From Actinomyces sp. oral taxon 414 (GTDB taxonomy: Bacteria; Actinomycetota; Actinomycetes; Actinomycetales; Actinomycetaceae): a DNA stretch of 64,000 nucleotides. Under the pieces are notes generated by a model. The model worked only from the letters and a program-made list of their open reading frames with translations, made no database searches and had not been told where the DNA came from. Positions 54,784-63,309 of this stretch are shown here, in pieces (within the stretch, counting starts at the first letter, position 1; every line of letters starts with the position of its first letter). Location: positions 558,001 through 622,000 of the forward strand of contig NZ_CP012590.1 in NCBI RefSeq assembly GCF_001278845.1, written 5' to 3'. The position numbers and the translations under genes are program-made.

Positions 54784-55479
54784 ATGAGCCGGTCCAAGAA
54801 CGACGACGTCCGCGGGGTCAACGCCCCCGGCGTCCGTCCTGCCCCCGGCGCGCTCGCGTCCGACCTGCGCACGCGGGCGCCCCAGGACGTGCGCCGCGCC
54901 GTCGTCGCCGAGCTGGAGCGCATGGAGCGGGCCGAGGACGTGCGCGTCCTGCTGGCCGTGGAGTCCGGGTCCCGGGCCTGGGGCTTCGCCTCCCCGATCG
55001 TCTACGCCGAGGACCCGGTCTTCGCCGTCGTGCGCGAGCTCGCGGCTGACTGCTTCTCGCCGGTCGCCTCCGCCCACCACTACCTGTCCATGGGCCGGAA
55101 CCATCTCGCGGCCCTCGCCGGTGAGACGGTCCGCCTCAAGAAGTGCCTGTACACCATGCGCGCGATCCTCGCCGCCCGGTGGGTGGTGGCCGAGCGCGCG
55201 CCCGCCCCCATGCTCTTGCGCGACCTGGTCGACGCCGGGCTGGAGGAGCCCATGAGGGGGCTGGCCGCCGAGCTCCTGGAGGCCAAGACCGCCGGCGGGG
55301 AGCGCGGCGAGCTCCCGCGCATTGCGGCGCTCAACGCCTGGGCGGCCGGAGCCCTGGCCCAGGTGACCGGCGCCCTGGCCGACGTGGAGCCGCCGACGCC
55401 GGTGCCCTGGGAGCGCCTCGACGAGGCCTTCCTCGCTCTGGTCGGCCCCGCGGCATATCGCGGGCGGACGGGCGTTTGA
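54784..55479 (+). pseudogene. RlaP-type nucleotidyltransferase with catalytic core deleted (frame intact)
   Basis: 231 codons from ATG at 54784 (GAGGAGGAGC upstream). LLAVESGSRAWGFASP (residues 57-71) is the start of the pol-beta nucleotidyltransferase motif of the YcgL/RlaP family (GSRAWGFxSPxSDYDVR). It is followed directly by IVYAEDPVFAVVRELAADCFSPVASAHHYLSMG, which normally comes much later. The DxD metal-binding aspartates are therefore absent. The C-terminal half (LKKCLYTMRAILAARWVV, LNAWAAGALAQVTGA) is normal for the family. The reading frame is preserved, so a protein may be made but cannot transfer nucleotides. The function of the intact family is itself unclear. Confidence 0.75.
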
Positions 55480-55531
55480 GGGCGGGCGCTTGCGCATCGG
55501 CCGGCGGGGCCGCCCTTCTAGGAGTTTCGTA

Positions 55532-55544
55532 TACGCTATTGATA
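55532..55544 (+). promoter_or_regulatory. Leaderless promoter of the antitoxin gene
   Basis: TACGCT (55532-55537), six bases, ATG at 55544. CGTATACG, a perfect 8-bp palindrome (55529-55536), overlaps the hexamer and may be an autoregulation site for the RHH protein. Confidence 0.5.
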
Positions 55545-55813
55545 TGAGTGAGCACCTTCTGCATGGCAAACCCGTGACTGACGAGCAGATTCAGATGTGG
55601 GCCGATGAGGCCGAGGCCGGATACGACCCCGCGACCCTGCCCAAGCCTCGGCGCGGTCGCCCTCCGGTGGGCGACGGTCCCAGCACCGTCGTCCCTGTGC
55701 GGTTCGACGCGGCCACTCTCGCCGCTCTGAACGCCCGCGCGCAGGCCGAGGGGATCCAGAACCGATCGGAGGCGATTCGGGTCGCCGTAAGAGCGTGGGC
55801 CCACATTGCGTGA
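55544..55813 (+). CDS. Ribbon-helix-helix antitoxin-like protein
   Basis: 89 aa. The C-terminal part, STVVPVRFDAATLAALNARAQAEGIQNRSEAIRVAVRAWAHI, is a CopG/RHH DNA-binding fold; the N-terminal part (VTDEQIQMWADEAEAGYDPATLPKPRRGRP) is typical of antitoxins in actinobacterial two-gene modules. The stop overlaps the start of a toxin-like gene by 8 bp. The module would normally repress its own promoter. The antitoxin is intact while the toxin is interrupted. Confidence 0.85.
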   Translation: MSEHLLHGKPVTDEQIQMWADEAEAGYDPATLPKPRRGRPPVGDGPSTVVPVRFDAATLAALNARAQAEGIQNRSEAIRVAVRAWAHIA

Positions 55814-55907
55814 CCTGCACCAGTCCGCGCGAAGGCATTACCGCAACGATCGGCTCGACGACGGAGTCGTTCTTCTGATTCACGACGACGGCTATGAGTT
55901 GATCATT

Positions 55908-56163
55908 GAGCCTTTCTCACCGGAACCGGTGGCTCGTGAGCGGGAATCGTCATGATGGCGCGGGCGGGCGCAGGGCGGTCCGGGGCGGGGACGCCCCCGA
56001 CGCCGAGAGGTGCACTTCGCACTTGAAAGTGCAGTTCCAACCGTCACTCTCGAGAGCAAAATGCACCTCTCGACGAAGAGGGGAGGGGGCCGGCCGCGGC
56101 CGTCGCGGACCGTGACGCCGATCCCGCCCCGGAACATCTCTGGCGACCCGGCGAGAAAGGCTC
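55908..56163. mobile_element. 256-bp MITE with IS630-like ends
   Basis: GAGCCTTTCTC (55908-55918) and its exact complement GAGAAAGGCTC (56153-56163) are the ends, flanked by ATT on both sides (55905-55907 and 56164-56166) as a 3-bp target duplication. The left ~58 bp align well with the left end of the IS at 32717. The interior encodes nothing. It sits inside a toxin gene. Confidence 0.82.
56004..56072. repeat. Nested inverted repeat inside the MITE
   Basis: CGAGAGGTGCA (56004-56014) and TGCACCTCTCG (56062-56072) are perfect arms 47 nt apart; between them GCACTTGAAAGTGC is a second palindrome. This AT-richer core has no counterpart in the full IS. Confidence 0.75.
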
Positions 56164-56208
56164 ATTCACGCCATGAAGGCGCGTCCTCAGTATCTCGAAG
56201 AACTCTGA

Positions 56209-56531
56209 TCGGCCGTTGAGTCTCTTCCGGTTGTGCCGGGGGCGGTGGGTGGTGGTCTGGTGCCGGGGCTGCCGGTATTCGGACGGTCATTCGGAAGGCG
56301 CCCGGGGGTCGGGCGACTCCGGGCCCGGGCGGCCGCGCCGACGTTATCCACAGGATGTGCACTTTCCGCCGGTCTCGCGTGTTGTTTCCGCCGGTTTCGC
56401 GGAGTGAGGGGGCGCGCCCGCCGCTGCCGGCTGGACGACTCCGAGCCGGGGTACGGTGGCACAGTGGCCGCGCGGTCCGCCGGCGCGCCACCACACCCCG
56501 AGGGGGAACGAGGAGCAGGAAGGAGCCCGCC
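56209..56531. other. Intergenic region without a gene
   Basis: About 320 bp between the toxin remnant and the esterase. I see no coding frame with proper codon use, and only the esterase ribosome-binding site at the right end. Confidence 0.5.
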
Positions 56532-57614
56532 ATGGCCTTCACGACCGAGGAGGTCGTCCTCGACGCCGAGCGCGGCGTCACCCTGTCCGTCCAGCTGCTG
56601 CCCACCGGGGGCTGGTACCCCGGGATCACCGAGCGCCCCGCGGTCCTCATCCTGCCCGGGGGCGGCTACAACCGCCCCTCCGAGCGGGAGGCGGAGAACG
56701 TCGCCGCGCCCTTCCTCGCCGCCGGCTATCACACCATGGTGCTCAGGTACTGTGCGGGCGAGCACCGCGCCTGGCCGGGCCCCCTGTGCGACTACGAGGC
56801 GGCCATGGCCCTCATTGACGAGCGGGCCGGGAGCTGGCGCCTGCGCGCGGACAAGGTCGCCGTCCTCGGCTTCTCCTCGGGCGGGCACCTGGCCGCCTGC
56901 GCCGCGACCATGGCCCGCCGCCGCCCCGCCGCGGCCATCCTCGTCTACCCGCTGCTCGCCGGCCCGACCCTCGAGCTGTGCATGCCCGGCCCGGACGTGC
57001 CCGCGCCCGTCGAGCACGTCGACGCCCACACGACGCCGATCTTCCACGTCCAGTCCCGCGACGACACCCTCACCCCCGTCGGGGACGCCCTGGCCCTCCT
57101 GGCCGCCCTGGGCCGGGCCGGCGTCACCTTCGAGAGCCACGTCTACGCCTACGGCGAGCACGGCTTCTCCACCGCGGCCCCCGGCCTCAACGCCGCCGGC
57201 GCCGTCCCCGAGCGCACCCGCCACTGGGTGGCCGACGCGATCTCCTGGCTCGACGACGTCCTGGGCCCGCTCACGGCCCAGGGCGTGGGCGAGCCCCGGG
57301 TGTCGGGGCGCACCGACGCCGACCTGGAGGACGTCCTGAGCCTGGACTGCACGGTGGGCCACCTCCTCGCCCAGGAGGGTCAGGCGCGCGAGGCGCTCGC
57401 CCCCGCCCTGGGCGCGCTCGACGCCATGGAGATGGAGGTCATCCGGCGCAGCGGGCTGGTGGCCCCCGGCGTCGACGAGGACACCGCCCGGCGGACCTTC
57501 CGCCGCCTCATCGCGCCGGCGCGGCTGCGCGGCGTCCTGGGACTGGTCGGGGCGTCGGCCGAGGAGATGGACTCACTCGACCAGTGGCTGCGCCGCATCC
57601 CCAACCGCCGGTGA
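56532..57614 (+). CDS. Alpha/beta hydrolase, acetyl-xylan esterase-like
   Basis: 360 aa from ATG at 56532 (AGGAAGGAGCCCGCC upstream). LILPGGGYNRPSEREAENVAAPFLAAGYHTMVLRY is the oxyanion region, GFSSGGHLAA the nucleophile elbow, an Asp in QSRDDTLTPV and His in YGEHGFS the rest of the triad. The C-terminal ~95 residues form an extra helical domain. It precedes a GH3 gene on the same strand, so a role in deacylating plant or host glycans is plausible. Confidence 0.88.
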   Translation: MAFTTEEVVLDAERGVTLSVQLLPTGGWYPGITERPAVLILPGGGYNRPSEREAENVAAPFLAAGYHTMVLRYCAGEHRAWPGPLCDYEAAMALIDERAGSWRLRADKVAVLGFSSGGHLAACAATMARRRPAAAILVYPLLAGPTLELCMPGPDVPAPVEHVDAHTTPIFHVQSRDDTLTPVGDALALLAALGRAGVTFESHVYAYGEHGFSTAAPGLNAAGAVPERTRHWVADAISWLDDVLGPLTAQGVGEPRVSGRTDADLEDVLSLDCTVGHLLAQEGQAREALAPALGALDAMEMEVIRRSGLVAPGVDEDTARRTFRRLIAPARLRGVLGLVGASAEEMDSLDQWLRRIPNRR

Positions 57615-57745
57615 GTCCCGGGCCGGACCGCGACGGGGGCGGCGCCGGGGCTGGGCGGGGATTCAACCAAGTGGTATATTTCAGTGCCGGGGCCGCCCGA
57701 CGAGGGGCGCCCCGTCAGCAGTCGACACCGGCAAAGGAGCTCCAC

Positions 57746-60187
57746 GTGCCGCTGAACCAGTACGAGATCGACCACCTCGCCACCGTGCGCGAGAACGCCC
57801 CCGAGTCCATGGTGCTGCTCGCCTCCGACGGATCCTTCCCCCTGGCCGGGCCCGGCGAGCTCGCCCTGTACGGCGCCGGGGCGCGGCGCACCATCAAGGG
57901 CGGGACCGGCTCCGGCGACGTCAACTCCCGCCACGTCGTCACCATCGAGGAGGGCCTGGAGAAGGCCGGCTTCACCCTGACCACCAAGGCCTGGCTGGAC
58001 GCCTACGACGAGGTCGCCCAGACCAATCACGCCGACTTCGTCGTCGACATCAAGGCCAGGGCCAAGGAGGCGGGCGTGCCCGCCCTCATCTACGGCATGG
58101 GCCTGGCCGACCCGGCCCCCGCCTTCGACATCCCGCTCGACGGCGAGGGCGAGGCCGCCGTCTACGTCCTCGCCCGCGACTCCGGCGAGGGCAACGACCG
58201 GCGCCCCGAGGCCGGGGACGTGAGGCTCACCGACTCCGAGATCCGCGACATCCGCGCCCTGCGGGACAAGTTCGACAAGTTCCTCCTGGTGCTCAACGTC
58301 GGCGGCGTCGTCGACCTGACGCCCGTGAAGGACGTGAGGAACATCCTCATCGTCTCCCAGCTCGGCGCCGCCATCGGCGACTCCTTCGCCGACGTCCTGC
58401 TCGGGGCGGCCCAGCCCTCCGGCAAGCTGTCCACCACCTGGGCCGCCTGGGAGGACTACCCCGCCATCGGCGACTTCGGCGACCCTGACGACACCCACTA
58501 CCGCGAGGGCGTCTACGTCGGCTACCGCTACTTCGACTCCACCGCCACCGCCCCGCTCTTCCCCTTCGGATTCGGCCTGGGCTACACGAGTTTCGAGCTG
58601 GGCGCGCCCGCCGTCGCCGTCTCCGGCTCCGAGGTGAGCGTGACGACGACGGCGACCAACACCGGCGGGCGCGCGGGCAAGGAGGTCGTCCAGGTCTACG
58701 TCTCGATCCCGGCCGGCCGGCTCGACCAGCCCTACCAGGCGCTGGCGGGCTTCTGCAAGACCGACGAGCTCGCCCCCGGCGCCGCCCAGGAGGTCGTCGT
58801 CTCCTTCGACCTGGCCGACCTGGCCTCCTACGACGAGGCGCGGGCCGCCACGGTCCTGGAGGCCGGCGACTACGTGGTGCGCGTGGGGACCTCCAGCCGC
58901 GATACCGTCCCCGCCGCCGTCGTCCACCTGGACGAGACCGCCGTCGTGCGCGAGCTGCACGACGCCCTGGGCGACCCCGGCTTCACCGACTGGCGGCCCG
59001 CCTCCCCCGCGCCCGTGGAGATCCCCGACGACGTCGCGCGCCTGGACATCGAGCCCGCCGCCCTGCGCCGGGCCGACCGTTGCGAGCCGGTCGACCTGTC
59101 CGACGCCCAGGACTTCGTCAAGGGCCTGAGCGACGAGGAGCTGGCCTACATCGTCCTGGGCCAGTACGCCGAGACCGCCGACAAGCAGTCCATCATCGGC
59201 CAGGCCTCCGAGGCGCTCGTCGGCGCCGCCGGATAGACGACGACCCGCTTCGAGGGCCTGCCCTCGCTGGTCATGCCCGACGGGCCCGCCGGCCTGCGCA
59301 TCTCCCCCGAGGTGGGCGTGGACGCCGACGGCAAGTTCCCGCTGGGCGCCGCGCTGGGCGGGCTCTTCGCCGAGCTCATGGACGAGGAGTCCCTGAAGGC
59401 CTTCGGCCTCGACTCGGACCAGGAGCCCCGCGTCCCCGAGTCGACCTTCGAGCAGTGGGCCACCGCCATCCCCATCGGCACCGCCATCGCCCAGTCCTGG
59501 AACCCGGCCCTGGCCGAGGCCTACGGCGACCTCGTGGGCGCCGAGATGGACCACTTCGGGGCCCACCTGTGGCTCGCCCCCGCCTTCAACCTGCACCGCT
59601 CCATCCTGTGCGGGCGCAACTTCGAGTACCTCTCGGAGGACCCGCTGCTGGCCGGGCGCGTCGCCGCCGGCATCACCCGGGGCGTGCAGGGGCACCCGGG
59701 GCGCGGGGTCACCGTCAAGCACTTCGCCTTCAACAACCAGGAGACGAACCGCCTCAACTCCAACTCCCACGTCTCCAAGCGGGCGGCCCGCGACCTGTAC
59801 CTGCGGTCCTTCGAGATCGTCGTGCGCGAGGCCCGGCCCCACGCCATCATGACCTCCTACAACCTCGTCAACGGGGTCCACACCTCCGAGTCCGCCGAGC
59901 TGCTGGAGAGCATCCTGCGCCAGGAGTGGGGCTTCGAGGGCCTGGTCATGACCGACTGGGTCGTCCACGGCATGACCCGCACCGACATGAAGAACCCGCG
60001 CGCCACCGCCTCGGCCACCATCAAGGCCGGCAACGAGCTCTTCATGCCCGGCTGCGAGGAGGACCGCCAGGACATCCTGGCGGCCCTGCGCGGCGAGTCC
60101 GGCGCGGCGGTGGCCCTGAGCCGCGCCGAGCTGGAGAAGCAGGCCGCGCGCGTGGTGCGCATGGCCCGCACCCTGGCCGGGCGGTGA
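57746..60187 (+). pseudogene. GH3 beta-glucosidase (permuted domain order) split by an in-frame amber codon
   Basis: Starting at GTG 57746 (AAAGGAGCTCCAC upstream), the frame encodes the GH3 C-terminal domain first (PESMVLLASDGSFPLAGPGELALYGAGARRTIKGGTGSGDVN), then a fibronectin III-like part (GYRYFDSTATAPLFPFGFGLGY ... VYVSIPAGRLD). TAG at 59234-59236 (codon 497) interrupts ALVGAAG/TTTRFEGLPSLVMPDGPAG. The same frame then carries the GH3 N-terminal barrel: HFGAHLWLAPAFNLHRSILCGRNFEYLSEDP, VKHFAFNNQETNR and the catalytic Asp region GFEGLVMTDW. Read through, it is 813 aa, full length for the permuted type. A single base (GAG to TAG) would explain the break. Confidence 0.88.
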
Positions 60188-60192
60188 GCGGG

Positions 60193-60237
60193 CCGGGCGG
60201 GCCGCGGAGGAATCGCTCCCCTCCGCGGCCCGCCCGG
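60193..60237 (+). terminator. Hairpin after the GH3 gene
   Basis: An 18-bp perfect stem (60193-60210 with 60220-60237) and a 9-nt loop, 5 nt after the GH3 stop. Very stable; no T-tract. Confidence 0.8.
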
Positions 60238-60343
60238 GCCGGCGAGCCCGACCCCACCAGTGCCTGGCAGCGCCGGCCGCCGGGTGCGATCCTGCTCGAG
60301 TCCGCCAGGCATCCGTCCGAACCACCGATCCGAGGAGACCCAC

Positions 60344-61114
60344 ATGCCCCTGACCCCGCAGGCGCGCGAGACCTACACCCGGCTGTTCGGCTCCGAGCCG
60401 ACGCCCCACCCCGCCGACCCCGAGCTCTACGAGATCCTCCAGAACGAGATCTTCGGGGAGGTCTTCTCCACCGGCGTGCTCACCGACGTCGAGCGCGAGC
60501 TGCTCACGGTGACGGCGCTGACCACCATGCAGACCCTGCCCCAGCTCAAGGCCCACGTCGCGGCGGCCCTCGGCACGGGGGCGAGCGCGCTCCAGGTGCG
60601 CGAGACCATCTACCAGTGCGCCCCGTACATCGGCTTCCCCAAGACCCTCAACGCCATTGCCACGGCGAACGGGGTCTTCGAGGACAAGGGCATCGACCTG
60701 CCCCTGCCGGCGGCGGGTACGGTCTCCCCCGACGAGCGCGAGACGGTCGGGGCCGCCATTCAGACGCCCCTGTACGGCCAGGAGGTCAAGGAGGTCTTCG
60801 CCGCCCTGCCCGAACCCTTCGGCCAGTTCGTCCCCCACCTGCTCACGGCCGGCGCCTTCGGCGACTTCGAGAGCCGCGGCGTGCTGGACGTGCCCACCCG
60901 CGAGCTCATCAGCCTGGTGGCCATTGCCGCCCTCGGCGCCGCCACCCAGCTGCGCCCGCACGTGGCCGGGGCCATCAAGGCGGGCTGCACCCGGCAGAAG
61001 GTCGCCGCCGCCCTGGTCCAGGTCCTGCCCTACATCGGTGGCCCCTACACCCTGTCCGGGCTGGTGCTCGTGGCCAACTACGACGAGTCGGCCTCCTCGG
61101 AGGCCTACCGCTGA
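60344..61114 (+). CDS. Two-domain carboxymuconolactone decarboxylase-family protein
   Basis: 256 aa from ATG at 60344 (GAGGAGACCC upstream). Two CMD domains in tandem: LTDVERELLTVTALTTMQTLPQLKAHVAAALGTGAS (about 45-80) and LDVPTRELISLVAIAALGAATQLRPHVAGAIKAG (about 180-215), each followed by an IGFPKTLNA/IGGPYTLSG-like segment. Fused CMD pairs are common in actinobacteria; function unknown, possibly redox or lactone chemistry. Confidence 0.88.
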   Translation: MPLTPQARETYTRLFGSEPTPHPADPELYEILQNEIFGEVFSTGVLTDVERELLTVTALTTMQTLPQLKAHVAAALGTGASALQVRETIYQCAPYIGFPKTLNAIATANGVFEDKGIDLPLPAAGTVSPDERETVGAAIQTPLYGQEVKEVFAALPEPFGQFVPHLLTAGAFGDFESRGVLDVPTRELISLVAIAALGAATQLRPHVAGAIKAGCTRQKVAAALVQVLPYIGGPYTLSGLVLVANYDESASSEAYR

Positions 61115-61124
61115 GAACCGCCGG

Positions 61125-61156
61125 CCGGCCCGCTGGACGTAGACTCGGCGGGCCGG
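61125..61156 (+). terminator. Hairpin between CMD and MFS genes
   Basis: CCGGCCCGC (61125-61133) and GCGGGCCGG (61148-61156) with a 14-nt loop. The loop contains TAGACT (61140-61145), a possible -10 for the next gene, so termination and initiation may overlap here. Confidence 0.5.
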
Positions 61157-61196
61157 CCCGGTCCGCAAGGCCGGCGCGACCCCGAGGAGCGGCTTC

Positions 61197-62624
61197 GTGA
61201 CAGGCTTCCAACGGCGCCTCGACGCCCGGCTGGTGCTCTCCGTCGTCGCCATCGGCGTCATGTCCTTCGCGGGCGTCGTCGTGGAGACGGCCATGAACAT
61301 CGCCTTCCCCGCGCTCATGACGGAGTTCGGCGTCTCCACGGCGACGGTGCAGTGGATCACCACCGGCTACCTCCTTGTCCTGGCGGCGATTATGCCCATC
61401 TCCTCCCTGCTCAACCGCCGCCTGCGCACCAGGTCCCTGTTCCTGACGGCCATGGCGCTCTTCGTGGCGGGCACGGTCCTGTGCGCCGCGGCGCCCCGCT
61501 TCGACCTGCTCATCGGGGGCCGCCTCATCCAGGGGGTCGGCACCGGCATCGCCCTGCCCCTCATGTTCAACGTCGTCCTCAAGCAGGCGCCCCTCGACCG
61601 CCTCGGCACCATGATGGGGGTGGCCACCCTCATCACGGCCATCGCACCGGCGGTGGGCCCGTCTCTGGGCGGCTACCTCATCGGGGCCCTCGGCTGGCGG
61701 TCCATCTTCCTCATCCTGCTGCCCTTCCTGCTCGCGGCCCTGCTGCTGGGCGCGCTGACCATCCGCGAGGCGCACGAGCCCGAGCGCGTCCCCTTCGCGC
61801 CGGTGCAGTTCGCCGCGCTCGCGGCCGGGTTCACCTGCTTCGTCCTGGCGATGAACGTCGCCTCGACGGCCGGTTTCGCCAGCGCCCGGGTGCTCGCCCT
61901 GACCGGGGCCGCCGTCGTGCTCATTGCCGTCTTCTGCGCGCTGTCGCGCCGCTCGGATGCGCCCCTGCTGCGCATCGGCGTGTTCGCGGACCGCACCTTC
62001 ACCCTGTCGATCCTCTACGTCGTCCTCGTCCAGGGGATCGTCCTGGCCCTGGGCTACCTCATCCCCTACTACGCGCAGGTCGGCGCGGGCGCGGGGTCCT
62101 TCGCCGCCGGCTGCCTCCTGCTGCCCGGGTGCGTCGTGGGCGCCTGCCTGACGCCCTTCGGCGGGCGGATCCTCGACCGGCTCGGCCCGGCCCGGCCCAT
62201 TGTTACCGGCGCCGTCTTCGGCGCGGCCGCCATGGCCCTGTTCGCCCTTCTCGGCGTGCGGGGCGGGACGGCGCGCCTGGCCTGGATCTACCTCCTGGTG
62301 CCCGTGTGCCAGGGGCTGTCCATCTCCAATTCGATGACCCACGCCCTGCGCGGCCTGCCCGACGATCTCCAGGCCGACGGCAACGCCGCCTTCAACACCG
62401 TCCAGCAGCTCGGCGGGGCCATTGGGACGGCGGTGGCCACGGCCATCGTCAATGCGGCGCAGGCGGCGGATCCGGCCGACCTGGTGGCGGCCACGACGGC
62501 GGGGACGCGCCAGGTCTTCTGGCTCCTGCTGGGCGTCATGGTCGTGGCGGGGCTCCTGGCGGGCGCCGCGGTCCTGCCCCGGTCCGGGACTGGCGCCCGG
62601 GACCCGCAACATGTAGTGTCTTGA
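61197..62624 (+). CDS. MFS drug exporter, DHA2 (EmrB/QacA) type
   Basis: 475 aa from GTG at 61197 (GAGGAGCGGCTTC upstream), about 14 helices. METAMNIAFPALMTEFG-like VETAMNIAFPALMTEFGVS, WITTGYLLVLAAIMPISSLL, GRLIQGVGTGIALPLMF and the motif C region TAIAPAVGPSLGGYLIGALGWRSIF are DHA2 hallmarks. A proton-driven exporter of lipophilic compounds is expected; substrate unknown. Confidence 0.92.
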   Translation: MTGFQRRLDARLVLSVVAIGVMSFAGVVVETAMNIAFPALMTEFGVSTATVQWITTGYLLVLAAIMPISSLLNRRLRTRSLFLTAMALFVAGTVLCAAAPRFDLLIGGRLIQGVGTGIALPLMFNVVLKQAPLDRLGTMMGVATLITAIAPAVGPSLGGYLIGALGWRSIFLILLPFLLAALLLGALTIREAHEPERVPFAPVQFAALAAGFTCFVLAMNVASTAGFASARVLALTGAAVVLIAVFCALSRRSDAPLLRIGVFADRTFTLSILYVVLVQGIVLALGYLIPYYAQVGAGAGSFAAGCLLLPGCVVGACLTPFGGRILDRLGPARPIVTGAVFGAAAMALFALLGVRGGTARLAWIYLLVPVCQGLSISNSMTHALRGLPDDLQADGNAAFNTVQQLGGAIGTAVATAIVNAAQAADPADLVAATTAGTRQVFWLLLGVMVVAGLLAGAAVLPRSGTGARDPQHVVS

Positions 62625-62655
62625 CATCTGAAGGCCCCGAGTGGAAGGACCCGCC

Positions 62656-63246
62656 ATGACTCTGCCCGCCCCGCGGCCCACGCCCTGGCAGACCGGCACC
62701 GGACTGGACCCGGCCCGCACCGCGCTCGTGGTCGTCGACGTCCTGGGCGGGCCGAACCCGGTGGCCGAGCCGCTGCGCGACATGGCCGCCAACGCGGTCC
62801 GCCTGGTCCGGGCCGCCCGCGCGGCGGGCGTGCCCGTCGTCTTCGCCTGCGACGCCCACCGGCCCGGCACCGACCTGGAGCTGACCCTGTGGGGCGAGCA
62901 CTCCATGCGCGGCACCCCCGACTCCCAGCCCCTGGACGCCTTCGAGGCCGGGGAGGGCGACTACATCATCCCCAAGCGCCGCTACGACGCCTTCTTCGGC
63001 ACCGACCTGGACATCACCCTGCGCGAACTGGGGCGCGACACCCTCGTCGTCGTCGGATTCGACACCAATATCTGCGTGCTCCACACGCTCGCCGGCGCCT
63101 ACTTCCTGGGCTACCGCACGATCGTGCCCGCCGACGCCACCGCGACCCTCCTCATCGGCACCCAGGAGGGCGGCCTGGAGTACTTCTCCCGCTGCTACGA
63201 CACGCGGGTGGTGACCACGGACGACGTCCTGGCCGCCCTGGCCTGA
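62656..63246 (+). CDS. Isochorismatase-like cysteine hydrolase
   Basis: 196 aa from ATG at 62656 (GGAAGGACCCGCC upstream). Catalytic triad: Asp in TALVVVDVLGG, Lys in YIIPKRRYDAFFGTDL and Cys in VVGFDTNICVLHTLAGAYFLGY, with the cis-peptide position just before. Family members include nicotinamidase and isochorismatase; the specificity is not clear from the sequence. Its ATG follows the MFS stop by 31 nt and they may be co-transcribed. Confidence 0.92.
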   Translation: MTLPAPRPTPWQTGTGLDPARTALVVVDVLGGPNPVAEPLRDMAANAVRLVRAARAAGVPVVFACDAHRPGTDLELTLWGEHSMRGTPDSQPLDAFEAGEGDYIIPKRRYDAFFGTDLDITLRELGRDTLVVVGFDTNICVLHTLAGAYFLGYRTIVPADATATLLIGTQEGGLEYFSRCYDTRVVTTDDVLAALA

Positions 63247-63309
63247 ACGGGGCCCGGAGGCGCCGCCGGTCGCCCGCCCCGCTGCTACACTGATGCCGAT
63301 CAGGGGGTG

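Larger units (their letters stand above)
55806..56208 (+). pseudogene. Toxin partner of the RHH antitoxin, split by a 256-bp insertion
   Basis: The first part starts at TTG 55806, inside the antitoxin stop, and reads RDLHQSARRHYRNDRLDDGVV ... DDGYELII up to 55907. Sequence from the mobile element then continues the frame to a stop at 55955 (49 codons in all). Beyond the element, 56164-56208 reads IHAMKARPQYLEEL and a TGA in the frame needed to rejoin: ...DDGYELII + HAMKARPQYLEEL. This N- and C-terminal pair resembles, from memory, a small toxin family paired with such RHH proteins; the middle part of the family also looks shortened. Too short for routine gene calling. Confidence 0.7.

Noticed and set aside
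57380..61363. A 1,327-codon open frame on the minus strand across the esterase, GH3 and CMD genes
   Set aside because: It is antisense to genes with clear catalytic motifs, its translation is low-complexity Gly/Ala/Val/Arg, and long antisense frames are expected at this G+C content.
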